Positions 50,603 through 59,772 of a DNA stretch of 64,000 nucleotides are shown in pieces. This DNA is from Methylobacterium terricola (GTDB lineage Bacteria > Pseudomonadota > Alphaproteobacteria > Rhizobiales > Beijerinckiaceae). The notes under the pieces were generated by a model, which saw only the letters and a list, made by a program, of their open reading frames with translations, did no database searches and was not told the DNA's origin. How positions within the stretch are numbered: the first letter of the stretch is position 1; each line of letters starts with the position of its first letter. The stretch spans positions 26,960 through 90,959 of the forward strand of contig NZ_VDDA01000021.1 in the NCBI RefSeq assembly GCF_006151805.1. Direction: 5' to 3'. Made by a program: the position numbers and the translations under genes.

Positions 50603-51864
50603 AAAGCCTGCCGCCCTTCCACCGTCTCCTGACCAACCCACCCCAAAGTGGTGAGCGGTATCTGCAGCTCACAGATCACGCCGGCCGGTGCGTAGGTGAT
50701 TTCACCGCTGCCATCAAATTCCATAGGCAGTTGGCGCTCGATCAGCCGCGACCCAAACCCTTTGCGCGTTGGTGAAGTAACGACAGGGCCACCACACTCC
50801 TCCCAACGCAGGTCGAGTTGCTGGCGATTATCCTCAAGGTCGTGCAGCGACCATGTCAGCACAACCTGGCCTTCTGGTACCGATAGGGCGCCGTATTTGG
50901 CTGCGTTGGTCATCAGTTCATGCAGGGCCATCGCCAGAGTTACTGCCACCTTTGGGTGCAGACGGGCATCCGGGCCTTGTAGCTGAAAGCGATTAAGATC
51001 GACCTCTGCCAAAAGGTGCGGCGCAAGCGCGCGTTCGATCACGCTGCGTAGGTTGGCGCTTTCCCAGTTATCCTCGACCAGCACGTTGTGGGCGGTCGAG
51101 AGTGCCGCCATGCGCGCGTCGAACACGCTCCGCGCGGTTTGGTCGGTCTGTCCCCGAAACGTCTGGGCGGCGATCGACTGCACCGTGGCGAGGGTGTTCT
51201 TCACCCGGTGGTTCAGCTCGTTGATCAGCAGGCGCTGGCGCTCGGCCGCGGCCTTCTCCTCGCTGATGTCGCGCACCTCAATGATCGTGCCGATGATGTT
51301 GGTGGCGTCGTCGCGGATCGGGCTCGCGGTGAAGCCGACCGGGAAAAAGTGTCCATCCTTGTGAACGAACACCTCCTCGCCGCGCTCCTGGTTATTTTCC
51401 GGGAAGGCGCGGTCGATCGCGCATTCTTCGAGCGGAAAAGGGCGCCCATCCGGGTAGGTGTGGTGGACGATGTCGTGCAGCGGGCAGTCCCGCGCTAGCA
51501 CCTCATCCAGCGTCCAGCCGGTCAGCTGCTCGGCAGCACGGTTCATGTAGATGCAGTGCTGGCGGTCATCCATCAGGAAGATGGAGACCGAGGCGTTGTT
51601 GAGCACGGCGTTAAGCCGCCGCTCGGTCTCGAACAGCTGGCTATCACCTCGCCGCAGGCTCACCAGGGGTGTGCTGGCGGCGGCGATCGACTGCAGCGGT
51701 TGCCGCGAATTCAGCACGGTCAAGACCCTTTGCGCGGATTGGTCTGGCACCCGCGGCGTAGGCCGGACAGCGGGCAATAGGCGTGAGGAGCGGCGGCGCT
51801 CGCCGCAGACCCAGGGTCTGCAATGCCCTGGGTAAGGGGGTTGTTCCCTGACCCGTTGATGCAA
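50599..51864 (-). CDS. PAS-domain HWE histidine kinase
   Basis: The open frame of 421 codons starts at a TTG at 51864; the first ~70 residues look poorly conserved, so the true start may be later. A PAS domain covers about residues 82-205 (LNNASVSIFLMDDRQHCIYM, FVHKDGHFFPVGFTASPIRD). The HWE kinase core follows: H-box LINELNHRVKNTLATVQSIA, N-box ALHELMTNAAKYGALSVPEG, a WEECGGP segment (the family's W-x-E) and GFGSRLIERQL. HWE kinases act in light, oxygen and general stress signalling. It is co-translated with the response regulator. Confidence 0.9.
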   Translation of the reverse strand: MHQRVREQPPYPGHCRPWVCGERRRSSRLLPAVRPTPRVPDQSAQRVLTVLNSRQPLQSIAAASTPLVSLRRGDSQLFETERRLNAVLNNASVSIFLMDDRQHCIYMNRAAEQLTGWTLDEVLARDCPLHDIVHHTYPDGRPFPLEECAIDRAFPENNQERGEEVFVHKDGHFFPVGFTASPIRDDATNIIGTIIEVRDISEEKAAAERQRLLINELNHRVKNTLATVQSIAAQTFRGQTDQTARSVFDARMAALSTAHNVLVEDNWESANLRSVIERALAPHLLAEVDLNRFQLQGPDARLHPKVAVTLAMALHELMTNAAKYGALSVPEGQVVLTWSLHDLEDNRQQLDLRWEECGGPVVTSPTRKGFGSRLIERQLPMEFDGSGEITYAPAGVICELQIPLTTLGWVGQETVEGRQAL

Positions 51865-51927
51865 GGCTGGATCGCTGACCGGGCTGTTGCCGATCCGCCC
51901 CAGCCCCCTTGGGTAGGTACCTGAAAC

Positions 51928-54198
51928 TCAAAAGTTGTCGAGGAACCCGGCCAGCGGCGCGGTGAGGGTGCAGATCACCCCCTCCGGCGGATAGTCCGTC
52001 ACCACCTCACCACCCACTGCACCGGCCAACCCGCGCTCGATCAGGCGCGAGCCGAACCCCCGGCGGGTCGGCGGTACGACCGGCGGACCACCGCTTTCCT
52101 GCCAGCGGAGCTGCACGGTTTCCAGGCCGGGGTCGCCGGTGATGGTCCAGTCGATCCGTACTCGGCCCTTAGGTGTCCGCAAGGCGCCGTACTTGGCGGC
52201 GTTGGTTGCCAGCTCGTGGGTCATCAGTGCCAGCGACAACGCGGCGCTGCCGCCGACGCGCAGGGCAGGGCCATCTAGGATGAAGCGGCCCTTCCCATCA
52301 TCGTGCAGCTCTAACGCGCCCTCGATCACTGCACGCACGTCAGCGCTCTCGCCCTGGCCGGTCAGCAGCATGTCGTGAGCCTTGCCGAGCGTGACCAGGC
52401 GGGCGCTCAAGGCATCGCGCGCCTCATCCAGCCCTCGCGCGTTGCGCAGGGTCTGCGTGGCGATCGCCTGCACGATCGCCAGGGTGTTCTTCATGCGGTG
52501 GGACAGCTCGCGGTTGAGCAGATCCTGCTGCACCTCGGCGGCCTTGCGCTGGCTGATGTCGCTGACGGCGACCACCGCGCCGACCGTCTGGCCCTCGGCG
52601 TCCTTAGTCGCCGCACCGGAGATCACGATCCAGATCCGCTGTCCGTCGGGCCGCTGATACTGCGCCTCAAGCTCCGCCTGGTCACACTCGCCCGTGCACA
52701 GGCGGGCCAACGGGTACTCGTGCGCCGCCACGGGGCTGCCGTCCGCATGGAAGGCGGTAAAGCCATCATAGGCGTTGCTGGACGAGGCATAGAGGGTCCC
52801 ATGGCCGAGCATGTCGGCCAGTCGCCCGTTGCCCATGAGAATGCGGCCGGAGGGAGCCTCCGCCACCAGGATCCCGACCGGCACGGTTTCCATTACGGTC
52901 AACAGCCGGGCTTCGCTCGCCTGCAAGGCCGTCTCCGCCTGCTTACGGCCGGTGATGTCGAGAAACAGACAGCTAAAGCGGTCGTCTCGGTCCTTGTTCG
53001 CCCGCACCTCGAACGTGCGATTGAGGCCGGGAACGTTGATCTCAAACAGCGTCGGTTCGCCGGTCTCAACCACACGGGCGCAATTGTCGATCAGCCACTG
53101 ATCGATGTCCGGCACAAAGGTGCGGATCGTCTGACCGACGCTATCGACCGGGAGACCGGATTGCCGGGCAAAGGCTGGGTTGATCTCTAAGAAACGGTAA
53201 TCGACGGCACGGCCGCCTGTATCCCGCACCAGCTCGCCCAGGAAGAAACCTTCCTGCATTCCGTCGAACAGCCCGCGCCAGCGGGCTTCGCTAGCGGCAA
53301 GCTGACGCTCCACCGCCTTCTGGTCGCTAATGTCGCGCGAAACCGCGAGCAGCTTGTTGGGCTGTCCGTCCGGGCCAGGGATCGGTGTCACCTGCACGTC
53401 CCACCACCTCGGGGTACCCCGGTAGGTGTTTGCCTGGCCCGGGAAGTGACCGACCCCGCCCGCCTTGGCCGCCGCCACGGCAGCCAACACGTCCTGGTGC
53501 CCCTGCCCAACCCAGAACTCGGGCCAGGGACAACCCTGCACGTCGTTGAAGTCGCTGATCTCCATCACCTTCATGCCGCCCTCGTTCATGAAGGTCAGCC
53601 GAGTGTCGAGGTCGAGCACCTTGATGCAGTTGGCTGAGGACGCCAGCACGCTGTGCATAAACGCAGCCTCAGCCTGCTGCTGGAGCAGCGCTTCGCGCTG
53701 TTCGGTGCGGTCGCGCAGGATTTTGACGAACCCCAGATGCACCCCTTCCTCGTGCAGCGGCATCATCTCGCCGGAGGCCCAGAACCGCTGTCCGTCCTTG
53801 CGCAGGTGCCAACGTTCGTCGTTGGCGCGGCCGTCCTGCAAGGCCTTCTGCATCTCGTGCTCGATGCGTCCGGCGGCACGATCCTCGGGGGTGAAGAACC
53901 GGGTAGCGTCCTGGCCGCACATCTCGGCGGCGGTCCAGCCCATCACGTGCTCGGCACCAGGGTTCCAGTCGGTTATGATCCCGTCTGTATCGGTCACGAC
54001 CATGGCGAAGTCGATCGCGCTGGTGAACACCGCGCGCTGACGGGCCGCGCTGGACGCGCGTGCGGTCGGAATGCCCGCAGCATCGCGGCACGGTGTCGGC
54101 AGCGCCTCCCCGTCCGCGCCAGGCCAGGCCGCACGCAGGCGCAGGATCTCGGCCTCGAGCTCTTCACGGGTAAGGGATTTAAGCGATGCCCCGGTCAC
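51928..54198 (-). CDS. Multi-PAS HWE histidine kinase
   Basis: I prefer the GTG at 54198 (TGASLKSLTREELEAEILRL, the usual opening of such kinases); a TTG 18 codons upstream is possible. Four PAS-type segments are visible: about residues 60-175 (FAMVVTDTDGIITDWNPGAE), 185-310, 315-430 and 435-550 (ETVPVGILVAEAPSGRILMG). The HWE core follows: H-box LNRELSHRMKNTLAIVQAIA, N-box THELATNAAKYGALRTPKGR, WQESGGPPV and GFGSRLIERGL. It is a soluble cytoplasmic sensor. It lies upstream of the other HWE kinase on the same strand. Confidence 0.92.
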   Translation of the reverse strand: MTGASLKSLTREELEAEILRLRAAWPGADGEALPTPCRDAAGIPTARASSAARQRAVFTSAIDFAMVVTDTDGIITDWNPGAEHVMGWTAAEMCGQDATRFFTPEDRAAGRIEHEMQKALQDGRANDERWHLRKDGQRFWASGEMMPLHEEGVHLGFVKILRDRTEQREALLQQQAEAAFMHSVLASSANCIKVLDLDTRLTFMNEGGMKVMEISDFNDVQGCPWPEFWVGQGHQDVLAAVAAAKAGGVGHFPGQANTYRGTPRWWDVQVTPIPGPDGQPNKLLAVSRDISDQKAVERQLAASEARWRGLFDGMQEGFFLGELVRDTGGRAVDYRFLEINPAFARQSGLPVDSVGQTIRTFVPDIDQWLIDNCARVVETGEPTLFEINVPGLNRTFEVRANKDRDDRFSCLFLDITGRKQAETALQASEARLLTVMETVPVGILVAEAPSGRILMGNGRLADMLGHGTLYASSSNAYDGFTAFHADGSPVAAHEYPLARLCTGECDQAELEAQYQRPDGQRIWIVISGAATKDAEGQTVGAVVAVSDISQRKAAEVQQDLLNRELSHRMKNTLAIVQAIATQTLRNARGLDEARDALSARLVTLGKAHDMLLTGQGESADVRAVIEGALELHDDGKGRFILDGPALRVGGSAALSLALMTHELATNAAKYGALRTPKGRVRIDWTITGDPGLETVQLRWQESGGPPVVPPTRRGFGSRLIERGLAGAVGGEVVTDYPPEGVICTLTAPLAGFLDNF

Positions 54199-54416
54199 GC
54201 TTCGTTCTTTCGTTGTGGTCGCGCTTGTACCCGCAACCCACGCCACGCACAATCAAATCGCGCCTTGGCCGTCTTTTGATACAACGTCAGACAGTGGACG
54301 TAGCCGGTTACAACCCGCGCCCTCAACCGGAGAACCACCGCCCTTGAACCTTGGCCGTTCTCAGGCGTTAAAATCTGCCGTCTATGTGCGTGGGCGGTGA
54401 ACCTGCGACGTGACGG

Positions 54417-54635
54417 ATGCCCCTCAAGACACTGCTTCAAACCCTCGCTGCCGACATTGCCGCTGCGGAGCGCCGCACAGAGGAATACGGCCAAGCCGTC
54501 CATGCCTCGCTCGTCGCGGGACAGACCAACCCCACCGCCGAGCAGGCGCTTTATTTGGAGTTGGATCGCTTGGCACTGCTACGCGACCGGCAGTATGCGC
54601 TAATGGAGATGGGGTGTTTGCCGGTTGCAGCTTGA
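54417..54635 (+). CDS. Small helical hypothetical protein (72 residues)
   Basis: The charged two-helix protein (MPLKTLLQTLAADIAAAERR, then AEQALYLELDRLALLRDRQY) is coding-like. It resembles small helical proteins of rhizobial genomes in size and style, but no family is recognised. The ribosome site is weak (GTGACGG). It diverges from the multi-PAS kinase and converges on the response regulator. Confidence 0.55.
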   Translation: MPLKTLLQTLAADIAAAERRTEEYGQAVHASLVAGQTNPTAEQALYLELDRLALLRDRQYALMEMGCLPVAA

Positions 54636-54648
54636 TCCGCCGTCGGCA

Positions 54649-55068
54649 TTAGCAATCTTCGTTCTTGAGGGGGTCCGGCTTCTGCCCGTCCGGCAGGATT
54701 TCCTTGATGTGCGCATGAACCGTCTCAGCAGAGAACGGCTTGCCGATGAACCGGGCACCCTTCGGCATATCGTCCGGTCCCGGCTTGAGGTTGCCGGAGG
54801 CGATGACAATCGAGATGTGCGGCCAGCGCTCGGCCGTCTCGCGTGCCAGGGCGAACCCGTTGCGCGATCCGGGCATCTGCACGTCGCTGAACAGCAGCAC
54901 GATGCACTCCTGCTCGCGTTCGAGCAGGGTGATGGCCTTGTCGCCGGTTTCGGCCTCGAAGGTGCGGAACCCGGCCTCCGTGAGAATGTCCACCACATCC
55001 ATGCGGATCAGCCCGTCATCATCGACAACAAGGGCGTAGGGAGCTGGGGCTTCGGGCTGTGTGGTCAT
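54649..55068 (-). CDS. Single-domain response regulator
   Basis: The 139-residue receiver has YALVVDDDGLIRMDVVDILT, the phosphorylation site LLFSDVQMPGSRNGFALARE (Asp at about 62), IVIASGN (switch) and GARFIGKPFSAETVHAHIKE (Lys). No output domain. I chose the ATG at 55068 over an in-frame ATG at 55104. It is the kind of CpdR/DivK-like stand-alone receiver that HWE kinases often use, and lies close to two such kinases. Confidence 0.92.
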   Translation of the reverse strand: MTTQPEAPAPYALVVDDDGLIRMDVVDILTEAGFRTFEAETGDKAITLLEREQECIVLLFSDVQMPGSRNGFALARETAERWPHISIVIASGNLKPGPDDMPKGARFIGKPFSAETVHAHIKEILPDGQKPDPLKNEDC

Positions 55069-55241
55069 GTATGACACAAGCCGTTGAACACCCTTTAGGT
55101 CCACGCTGCCGGTCGGCGCTGCCTAACGATGCCCCCTGCAAAGCGCACCGGACATTCGCAACAGCCAAGAGCCTGAAACCGCACCGCCCGGAAGGCGGTG
55201 TGAAACTCATGAGTTTCGCACGAAGCAGATGCACCTGGATC

Positions 55242-55330
55242 CATACGCCAAGCTTATGTGCTCCGTACCCGGATTTAATTTCCAGACATGCTAACCTTAC
55301 AGGTTTAAGTGACTGAAAAACCGTCGTTTT
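55242..55330 (+). repeat. Dispersed ~88-bp non-coding repeat, copy B
   Basis: This plus-strand block matches copy A (753-840, minus) over its whole length, with few substitutions. It ends in AAAACCGTCGTTTT followed by four more T, giving a weak terminator-like hairpin plus T-run. It lies between the divergent response regulator and the SDR gene stop, so it is not placed like a promoter for either gene here. Confidence 0.85.
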
Positions 55331-55515
55331 TTTTACAGGTAGCCCCGAGCGGCGGAAGGCCGCTCGGAGTGGCAACCGGTCCTTGGCATTCCATCCGGAA
55401 GCCAACGTTCCGCATCCAAGCCGACCCAGTCACTATTGTGGGGAGCAGGCATCCCGAAAGCGGCTGTTCGGTGCGCTCACAGGCACCGAACGGTCCGCTG
55501 ATCTGTGGCAAAACC

Positions 55516-56322
55516 TCAGGCCCCAATGGTCATTACGGAGCCGCCGTCGACCCTGAGGAACTCGCCGGTGATGAAGCTGGCGTGTTCCGAGCAGAGGAAC
55601 GTAACCGCGGCGGCGACCTCTTCCGCCCGGCCACGGCGCTTGGCGACGATGCCGGGGCGTTCCTCGTCCAGCGTCAGCTGGATTGCCTCGTCGAACGAGA
55701 CCCCCTTCTCTTTCGCCTTCTTCTCCATCTGCGCATCGGTCATTGGCGTGGCGATGAAGGCCGGGCCGACCGCGTTCACAAGCACCCCATCCGGCCCGTA
55801 GGCCTTGGACAATCCCTTCGCAAGGTTCAGGACCCCGGCCTTGGCAGCAGCGTACGGCAGTTCCTCAATGTAGGGCTGCACCGCGTCCTCCGAGGAAAAA
55901 AGCACGACGCGGCCCCAGCCCGCCTTGCGCATGTGTGGGATGAACGCCCTGGTCGCGCGCACCCCAGCCATGAGGTCGGTCTGCAATGCCTCCAGCCAGT
56001 CGTCGTCGGTGAGGTCGAGAAAGTCTCCCGACGCCCCGGTGATGCCGGCGGCACAGACGAGGATGGTCGGCTTGTCGTCGAAGGCCATGTTGGCGAAGGC
56101 GGCGAGCACCTCGATCCCCTTGGCTCCACTGAGATCCGCCTCGACGGCGCGAACCTGACCCAGCGCCGCCAGCTCCGCGGCGGTGGCTTGCAATTCGGGG
56201 CCTTCCTTGTCGGTCAGGACGACGTGGACGCCCTCGCGCAGGAGGTGCTCGGCAGTCGAGCGACCCATCCCCGACTTGGCGCCCGTGACGACAGCGACGC
56301 GCCCCTTGATGCCGAGATCCAT
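55516..56322 (-). CDS. Short-chain dehydrogenase/reductase
   Basis: The 268-residue protein has the classical SDR cofactor motif VVTGAKSGMGRSTAEHLL (TGxxxGxG), an NNAG-position variant VCAAGITGASGD, the catalytic Ser region VVLFSSEDAVQPYIEELPYA with YAAAK, and a C-terminal EFLRVDGGSVMT. It oxidises or reduces a hydroxyl/carbonyl group with NAD(P). The substrate cannot be read. AAGGAG precedes the ATG. It is the last of a same-strand group with the PfpI-like and catalase-like genes, all linked to stress or detoxification. Confidence 0.92.
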   Translation of the reverse strand: MDLGIKGRVAVVTGAKSGMGRSTAEHLLREGVHVVLTDKEGPELQATAAELAALGQVRAVEADLSGAKGIEVLAAFANMAFDDKPTILVCAAGITGASGDFLDLTDDDWLEALQTDLMAGVRATRAFIPHMRKAGWGRVVLFSSEDAVQPYIEELPYAAAKAGVLNLAKGLSKAYGPDGVLVNAVGPAFIATPMTDAQMEKKAKEKGVSFDEAIQLTLDEERPGIVAKRRGRAEEVAAAVTFLCSEHASFITGEFLRVDGGSVMTIGA

Positions 56323-56406
56323 GACTGTCTCCTTGGGAAAGCGATGTGAGATCGACCGGCATCGGGCGACGGGGCTCGGCTCAGTCGAACCGGACGTGAG
56401 AAGGCT

Positions 56407-56976
56407 TCAGGCGCTGCGAGCTTGGTCCGGATGACGGCCCTCGGCGAATTCCTCGACGATCTTCGTGCAGAACGCTGGCAGGTCGTTGGGGTTACGGCTC
56501 GTGACAAGCCCCTTGTCGACGACCACCTCCGCGTCGACCCACTCCCCGCCCGCGTTGCGGATGTCGGTCTTAACCGTTGGGAAAGAGGTGAGCTTGCGCC
56601 CCTTCACGACGTCAGCCTCCACCAAGGTCCAGGGCCCGTGGCAGATGACCCCGACCGGCTTGGCCTGCTGGAAGAAGTCCCGCACAAAGGCGATCACGGC
56701 CTCGCTGCCCCGGAGCTTGTCGGCGCCGACGCTGCCGCCGGGGATGACGAGCCCGTCGAAGGACGAGGCAGACACGACATCGATAACCTTGTCGACCGGA
56801 TACTTCCCAGCGGGATCGAGGTCGTTGTTGACCGTCTCCGCCTCACCGGCCTCAAGCCCGATCACCGTGACGGTCGCACCGGCCGCAACAAGCGCGTCAC
56901 GGGGTTTGGTGAATTCCGGCTCCTCCGTACCCCGGGGGGCGATCAGGACGGCGATGGTCTTTCCTTGAAGCGTCAT
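56407..56976 (-). CDS. DJ-1/PfpI family protein
   Basis: The 189-residue protein has the class I amidotransferase-like fold: IAVLIAPRGTEEPEFTKPRD, DGLVIPGGSVGADKLRGSEA and the nucleophile elbow KPVGVICHGPWTLVEADVVK with Cys and His. Family members act as glyoxalase/deglycase or protease-like stress proteins; YhbO/PfpI-like. The final ~15 residues are variable. It is 39 bases from the catalase gene stop, so co-transcription is likely. Confidence 0.93.
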   Translation of the reverse strand: MTLQGKTIAVLIAPRGTEEPEFTKPRDALVAAGATVTVIGLEAGEAETVNNDLDPAGKYPVDKVIDVVSASSFDGLVIPGGSVGADKLRGSEAVIAFVRDFFQQAKPVGVICHGPWTLVEADVVKGRKLTSFPTVKTDIRNAGGEWVDAEVVVDKGLVTSRNPNDLPAFCTKIVEEFAEGRHPDQARSA

Positions 56977-57015
56977 AGGTCGTTCCTATCCATGTGAGAG
57001 CGTGAATGGGCGGCG

Positions 57016-58098
57016 TCAGGCCGGGATGCTTTCGGGCAAGGCGGTGTTCTCGGCGGTCACGCCGTTCTCTCGGTGCCGGAAATCGCTCAGCGCCCGGTAG
57101 ACCTGGAGCCGCGCCCGCATCACCGAACCGAGCGGACGGTGTTCCGAGAGGCTGTGCGCCGGCCGAAAGGTCATCATCTCGTCGAAGTAGCGTACCCGCT
57201 CGGGAGAGTAGGCGTCCTGCCGAGGCAGGCGGATCGTCGCCACCGTGCGGTAGGGACTGATCGTGACCGGCCAATCGACCGAGGCATCTTCAATGGGCTG
57301 GCGCTCGGCGTCCGCCCACAACTGCGCCTTCAGTTCGTAGACCGCATCGTTGCCGCCGAAGTAGTCTACGGCCGCATGGCGGAAGCCATCCTCGTCCTGG
57401 TGCGGGTCGAGGCGCCATTCGGCCAAGTCGTGCTGCGCCGGCGATGCCGGCACCGCGCCGAGCTTGGCCACGTAATTGCCGAACCGCATCGGAGCTTGGC
57501 TGAAGTAGCTGTCGGCGAGAGGATGGCTGTAGGGATGGCCGAGAAAGTCGGCCATGGCGCTCTCTGTGCCGAAGGCATGCAGCACACGGTTGAGGTTACG
57601 CGCGGTGGCGGCGACCGCACTCTTGACGCCCTCGGGCAGCCCGGTCGCCTTGCCAATGACCGTGCCGTCGCGCAGAAACCCAGCCGCCGTCCCGGACGGG
57701 AAGGTCGTGCCGGTGGCGAGCACGAAATCCTGCGTGTCGACGTCGTGGCCGGGTAGCTTGTCGCCGGGCACGTCGAAGACCTTGATCGACATACCGCGGT
57801 GCGTGGAGACCCGGTCACCGAGCGTCTCGCCCGGGCCCTGGGCGAAGCGCACAGCCACCTTGTGTGTACCCGGTCTGGCGAACAGTCCCTGCGCGAGCTC
57901 CGGGGGCAAGCCTTCGGAGACGGTCATTTCCCCTATGACGCAAGCCGAGCTCTTGGCGTGGCTGGCGCGCACCGCGTGGTGTTCGCGCTTCTCCACCGTC
58001 TGCGACTGCTGGGTCATGCCCTTGATGATGCCGTCGATGGTCTCCTGCTCGTCAGGGGTAGGCCGCTCGATGTCGGGGGCGTAGCGAAGGTAGGTCAT
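57016..58098 (-). CDS. Catalase-family haem protein (SrpA-like), first copy
   Basis: The 360-residue protein starts MTYLRYAPDIERPTPDEQET and has the distal-haem region HHAVRASHAKSSACVIGEMT, GLPPELAQGLFARPGTHKVA, VRFAQGPGE and STHRGMSIKVFDVPGDKLPG. The proximal Tyr region RLQVYRALSDFRHRENGV follows at about residue 335. It is shorter than true catalases (about 480+ residues) and belongs to the small catalase-like haem proteins that may act as peroxidases. It is first of the PfpI/SDR group and divergent from a second copy. Confidence 0.9.
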   Translation of the reverse strand: MTYLRYAPDIERPTPDEQETIDGIIKGMTQQSQTVEKREHHAVRASHAKSSACVIGEMTVSEGLPPELAQGLFARPGTHKVAVRFAQGPGETLGDRVSTHRGMSIKVFDVPGDKLPGHDVDTQDFVLATGTTFPSGTAAGFLRDGTVIGKATGLPEGVKSAVAATARNLNRVLHAFGTESAMADFLGHPYSHPLADSYFSQAPMRFGNYVAKLGAVPASPAQHDLAEWRLDPHQDEDGFRHAAVDYFGGNDAVYELKAQLWADAERQPIEDASVDWPVTISPYRTVATIRLPRQDAYSPERVRYFDEMMTFRPAHSLSEHRPLGSVMRARLQVYRALSDFRHRENGVTAENTALPESIPA

Positions 58099-58268
58099 AC
58101 CAGTCTCTCCCGTGCGCCGCGGCTATCGGAAGAGCCGAACGCAATTCGTTCCTGTCCCGCCTCGGTAGTCGCGGGACTCCAAGCCAAGGCGCACTGACCT
58201 CGGGACGAGGATCCCGGCAACGCGTCGCTCCTAAGATCGTTCACGGGCTATTGAGTCGGGCGCAACCC

Positions 58269-58293
58269 GGAACGTCGATCACTCCGGTCAGTT
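58269..58293 (+). promoter_or_regulatory. Candidate general-stress (EcfG-type) promoter for the second catalase-like gene
   Basis: GGAAC (58269-58273), 17 bases, GTT (58291-58293) resembles the alphaproteobacterial EcfG consensus GGAAC-N16/17-CGTT, except that the base before GTT is A. It ends about 30 bases before the TTG start. This is a pattern match by eye. Confidence 0.4.
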
Positions 58294-58324
58294 TTGTCCC
58301 CAGACGAACGAAGGACGACAGACC

Positions 58325-59398
58325 TTGCCAGCACCCGTCCGCTACAGCCCCGACGTCGAAGCCCTGAGGCCCGACGAGGACCGGACCATCGAGCAGCTCA
58401 ACGAAACCTTCGACGGTATCCTGGAGACGGTCGCGAACGACTCCGGCCATGCCGTTCGCTCGGTCCATGCCAAGTCTCACGGCATTCTGGAGGGCACGCT
58501 GACAATCGACGCCGGGCTGCCGCCCGAACTCGCGCAGGGCCTTTTCGCGACGCCGGGCGAACACAAGGTCTACATGCGGATGTCGACCAACGCGGGCGAC
58601 ATCCTGCCGGACGCCGTTTCACTTCCCCGCGGTCTCGCCCTGAAGGTCCTGGACGTGGCTGGCGAGCGCCTGCCTGACGCTGAGGGAACGAGCCAGGATT
58701 TCGTCATGGTCAACGGCCCCGTCTTCCAGGCGCCGAACGCCGAGAAATTCCTGGGCAGCCTCAAGCTACTCGCGGGGACTACGAACCGCGTCGAGGGTCT
58801 GAAGGTCGCCGCCTCCACTGTGCTGCGCGGGGTGAACAAGGCGCTCACGGCGGTGGGCATCGAGAGTCCCACCCTGGGGTCGCTCGGCGGCGCGCCGAAT
58901 GTCGATCCGCTCGGCGAGACCTACTATAGCGTCACCCCGTTCCGATACGGCGACCACATTGCCAAGTTCTCGGTCGCTCCCGTCGCTCCGGCGCTCATAG
59001 CGCTGACAGGGACAGAGATCGACGCCTCCGGCCGCCCGGACGCCATTCGCGAGACCGTGCAGTCCGAGATGGCGGGCATCGAGGGAGTCTGGGAGTTCCG
59101 GGTGCAGCTATGCCGCGACCTCGAACGCCAGCCGGTGGAGGATCCGACGGTGCAGTGGGACGAGGAGGAGGCACCGTTCCAGCGGGTTGCCACCATCACC
59201 GTGCGACCTCAGGACAGCTGGGACGCGGCTCGGGTCGACGCCGTAGATGAGCGCATGCGGTTTGCGGTCTGGACCGGGCTCGCGGCGCATCAGCCGCTCG
59301 GCAACATCAACCGTGCCCGCAACGCGCCATACAGGCACTCGGCCGATTTCCGGCAGCGCTTCAACGGCTGCCCGATCCATGAGCCAGCCAGCCGCTGA
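58325..59398 (+). CDS. Catalase-family haem protein, second copy
   Basis: The 357-residue protein shares the same plan as its neighbour: GHAVRSVHAKSHGILEGTLT, GLPPELAQGLFATPGEHKVY, SLPRGLALKVLDVAGERLPD, and the proximal region NINRARNAPYRHSADFRQRF. Identity between the two is moderate, with different C-termini. The start is a TTG at 58325 with the GGACGACAGACC leader; no ATG is available nearby. It is followed closely by a small exported protein, and a GGAAC-type promoter lies upstream. Confidence 0.88.
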   Translation: MPAPVRYSPDVEALRPDEDRTIEQLNETFDGILETVANDSGHAVRSVHAKSHGILEGTLTIDAGLPPELAQGLFATPGEHKVYMRMSTNAGDILPDAVSLPRGLALKVLDVAGERLPDAEGTSQDFVMVNGPVFQAPNAEKFLGSLKLLAGTTNRVEGLKVAASTVLRGVNKALTAVGIESPTLGSLGGAPNVDPLGETYYSVTPFRYGDHIAKFSVAPVAPALIALTGTEIDASGRPDAIRETVQSEMAGIEGVWEFRVQLCRDLERQPVEDPTVQWDEEEAPFQRVATITVRPQDSWDAARVDAVDERMRFAVWTGLAAHQPLGNINRARNAPYRHSADFRQRFNGCPIHEPASR

Positions 59399-59409
59399 GG
59401 GATACGGTG

Positions 59410-59706
59410 ATGCGAGGCCTCAAGACGTTCGCCGCGCTCGCGGCGCTCACCATGATGACGATGGGCGCGGTCCGGGCGGAAGGACCGGTGAAGACGAAGT
59501 TGAAGCCGTTCAACGTCACCATCCGAGTCTTCGACCCGACGAAGGGTATCGAGGGCGGCCAGGATTACGTGCTGCCGGTCGACAGCCCGGACGCGGAGCA
59601 TGCTATCGCCTCGACGACGGCCAATGCGGCCTCATTCACGAGGAAGACGGATGGCGGCAAAGCGCTCCCGGTCGCCTTCACGTGTATCAAGGTCGAGCCG
59701 CGCTGA
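59410..59706 (+). CDS. Small exported hypothetical protein
   Basis: The 98-residue protein has a signal peptide (KTFAALAALTMMTMGAVRAE) and a mature part with ALPVAFTCIKVEPR at the end. It starts at the ATG at 59410, 11 bases after the catalase-like stop, so it is probably co-transcribed; a GTG three bases earlier is an alternative. It may be a periplasmic partner in peroxide defence (inference). An IS256-family element is inserted 66 bases after its stop. Confidence 0.65.
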   Translation: MRGLKTFAALAALTMMTMGAVRAEGPVKTKLKPFNVTIRVFDPTKGIEGGQDYVLPVDSPDAEHAIASTTANAASFTRKTDGGKALPVAFTCIKVEPR

Positions 59707-59772
59707 ACGAGGTCCGCATGTCATTGGAAGATGACAAGACGCTCGTCAGAGCCTGTTTCGCAGCACCTGCCG

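Noticed and set aside
59707..59772. A gene interrupted by the IS256 element
   Set aside because: The DNA before the left end has no frame that continues after the right end; the insertion seems to be intergenic.
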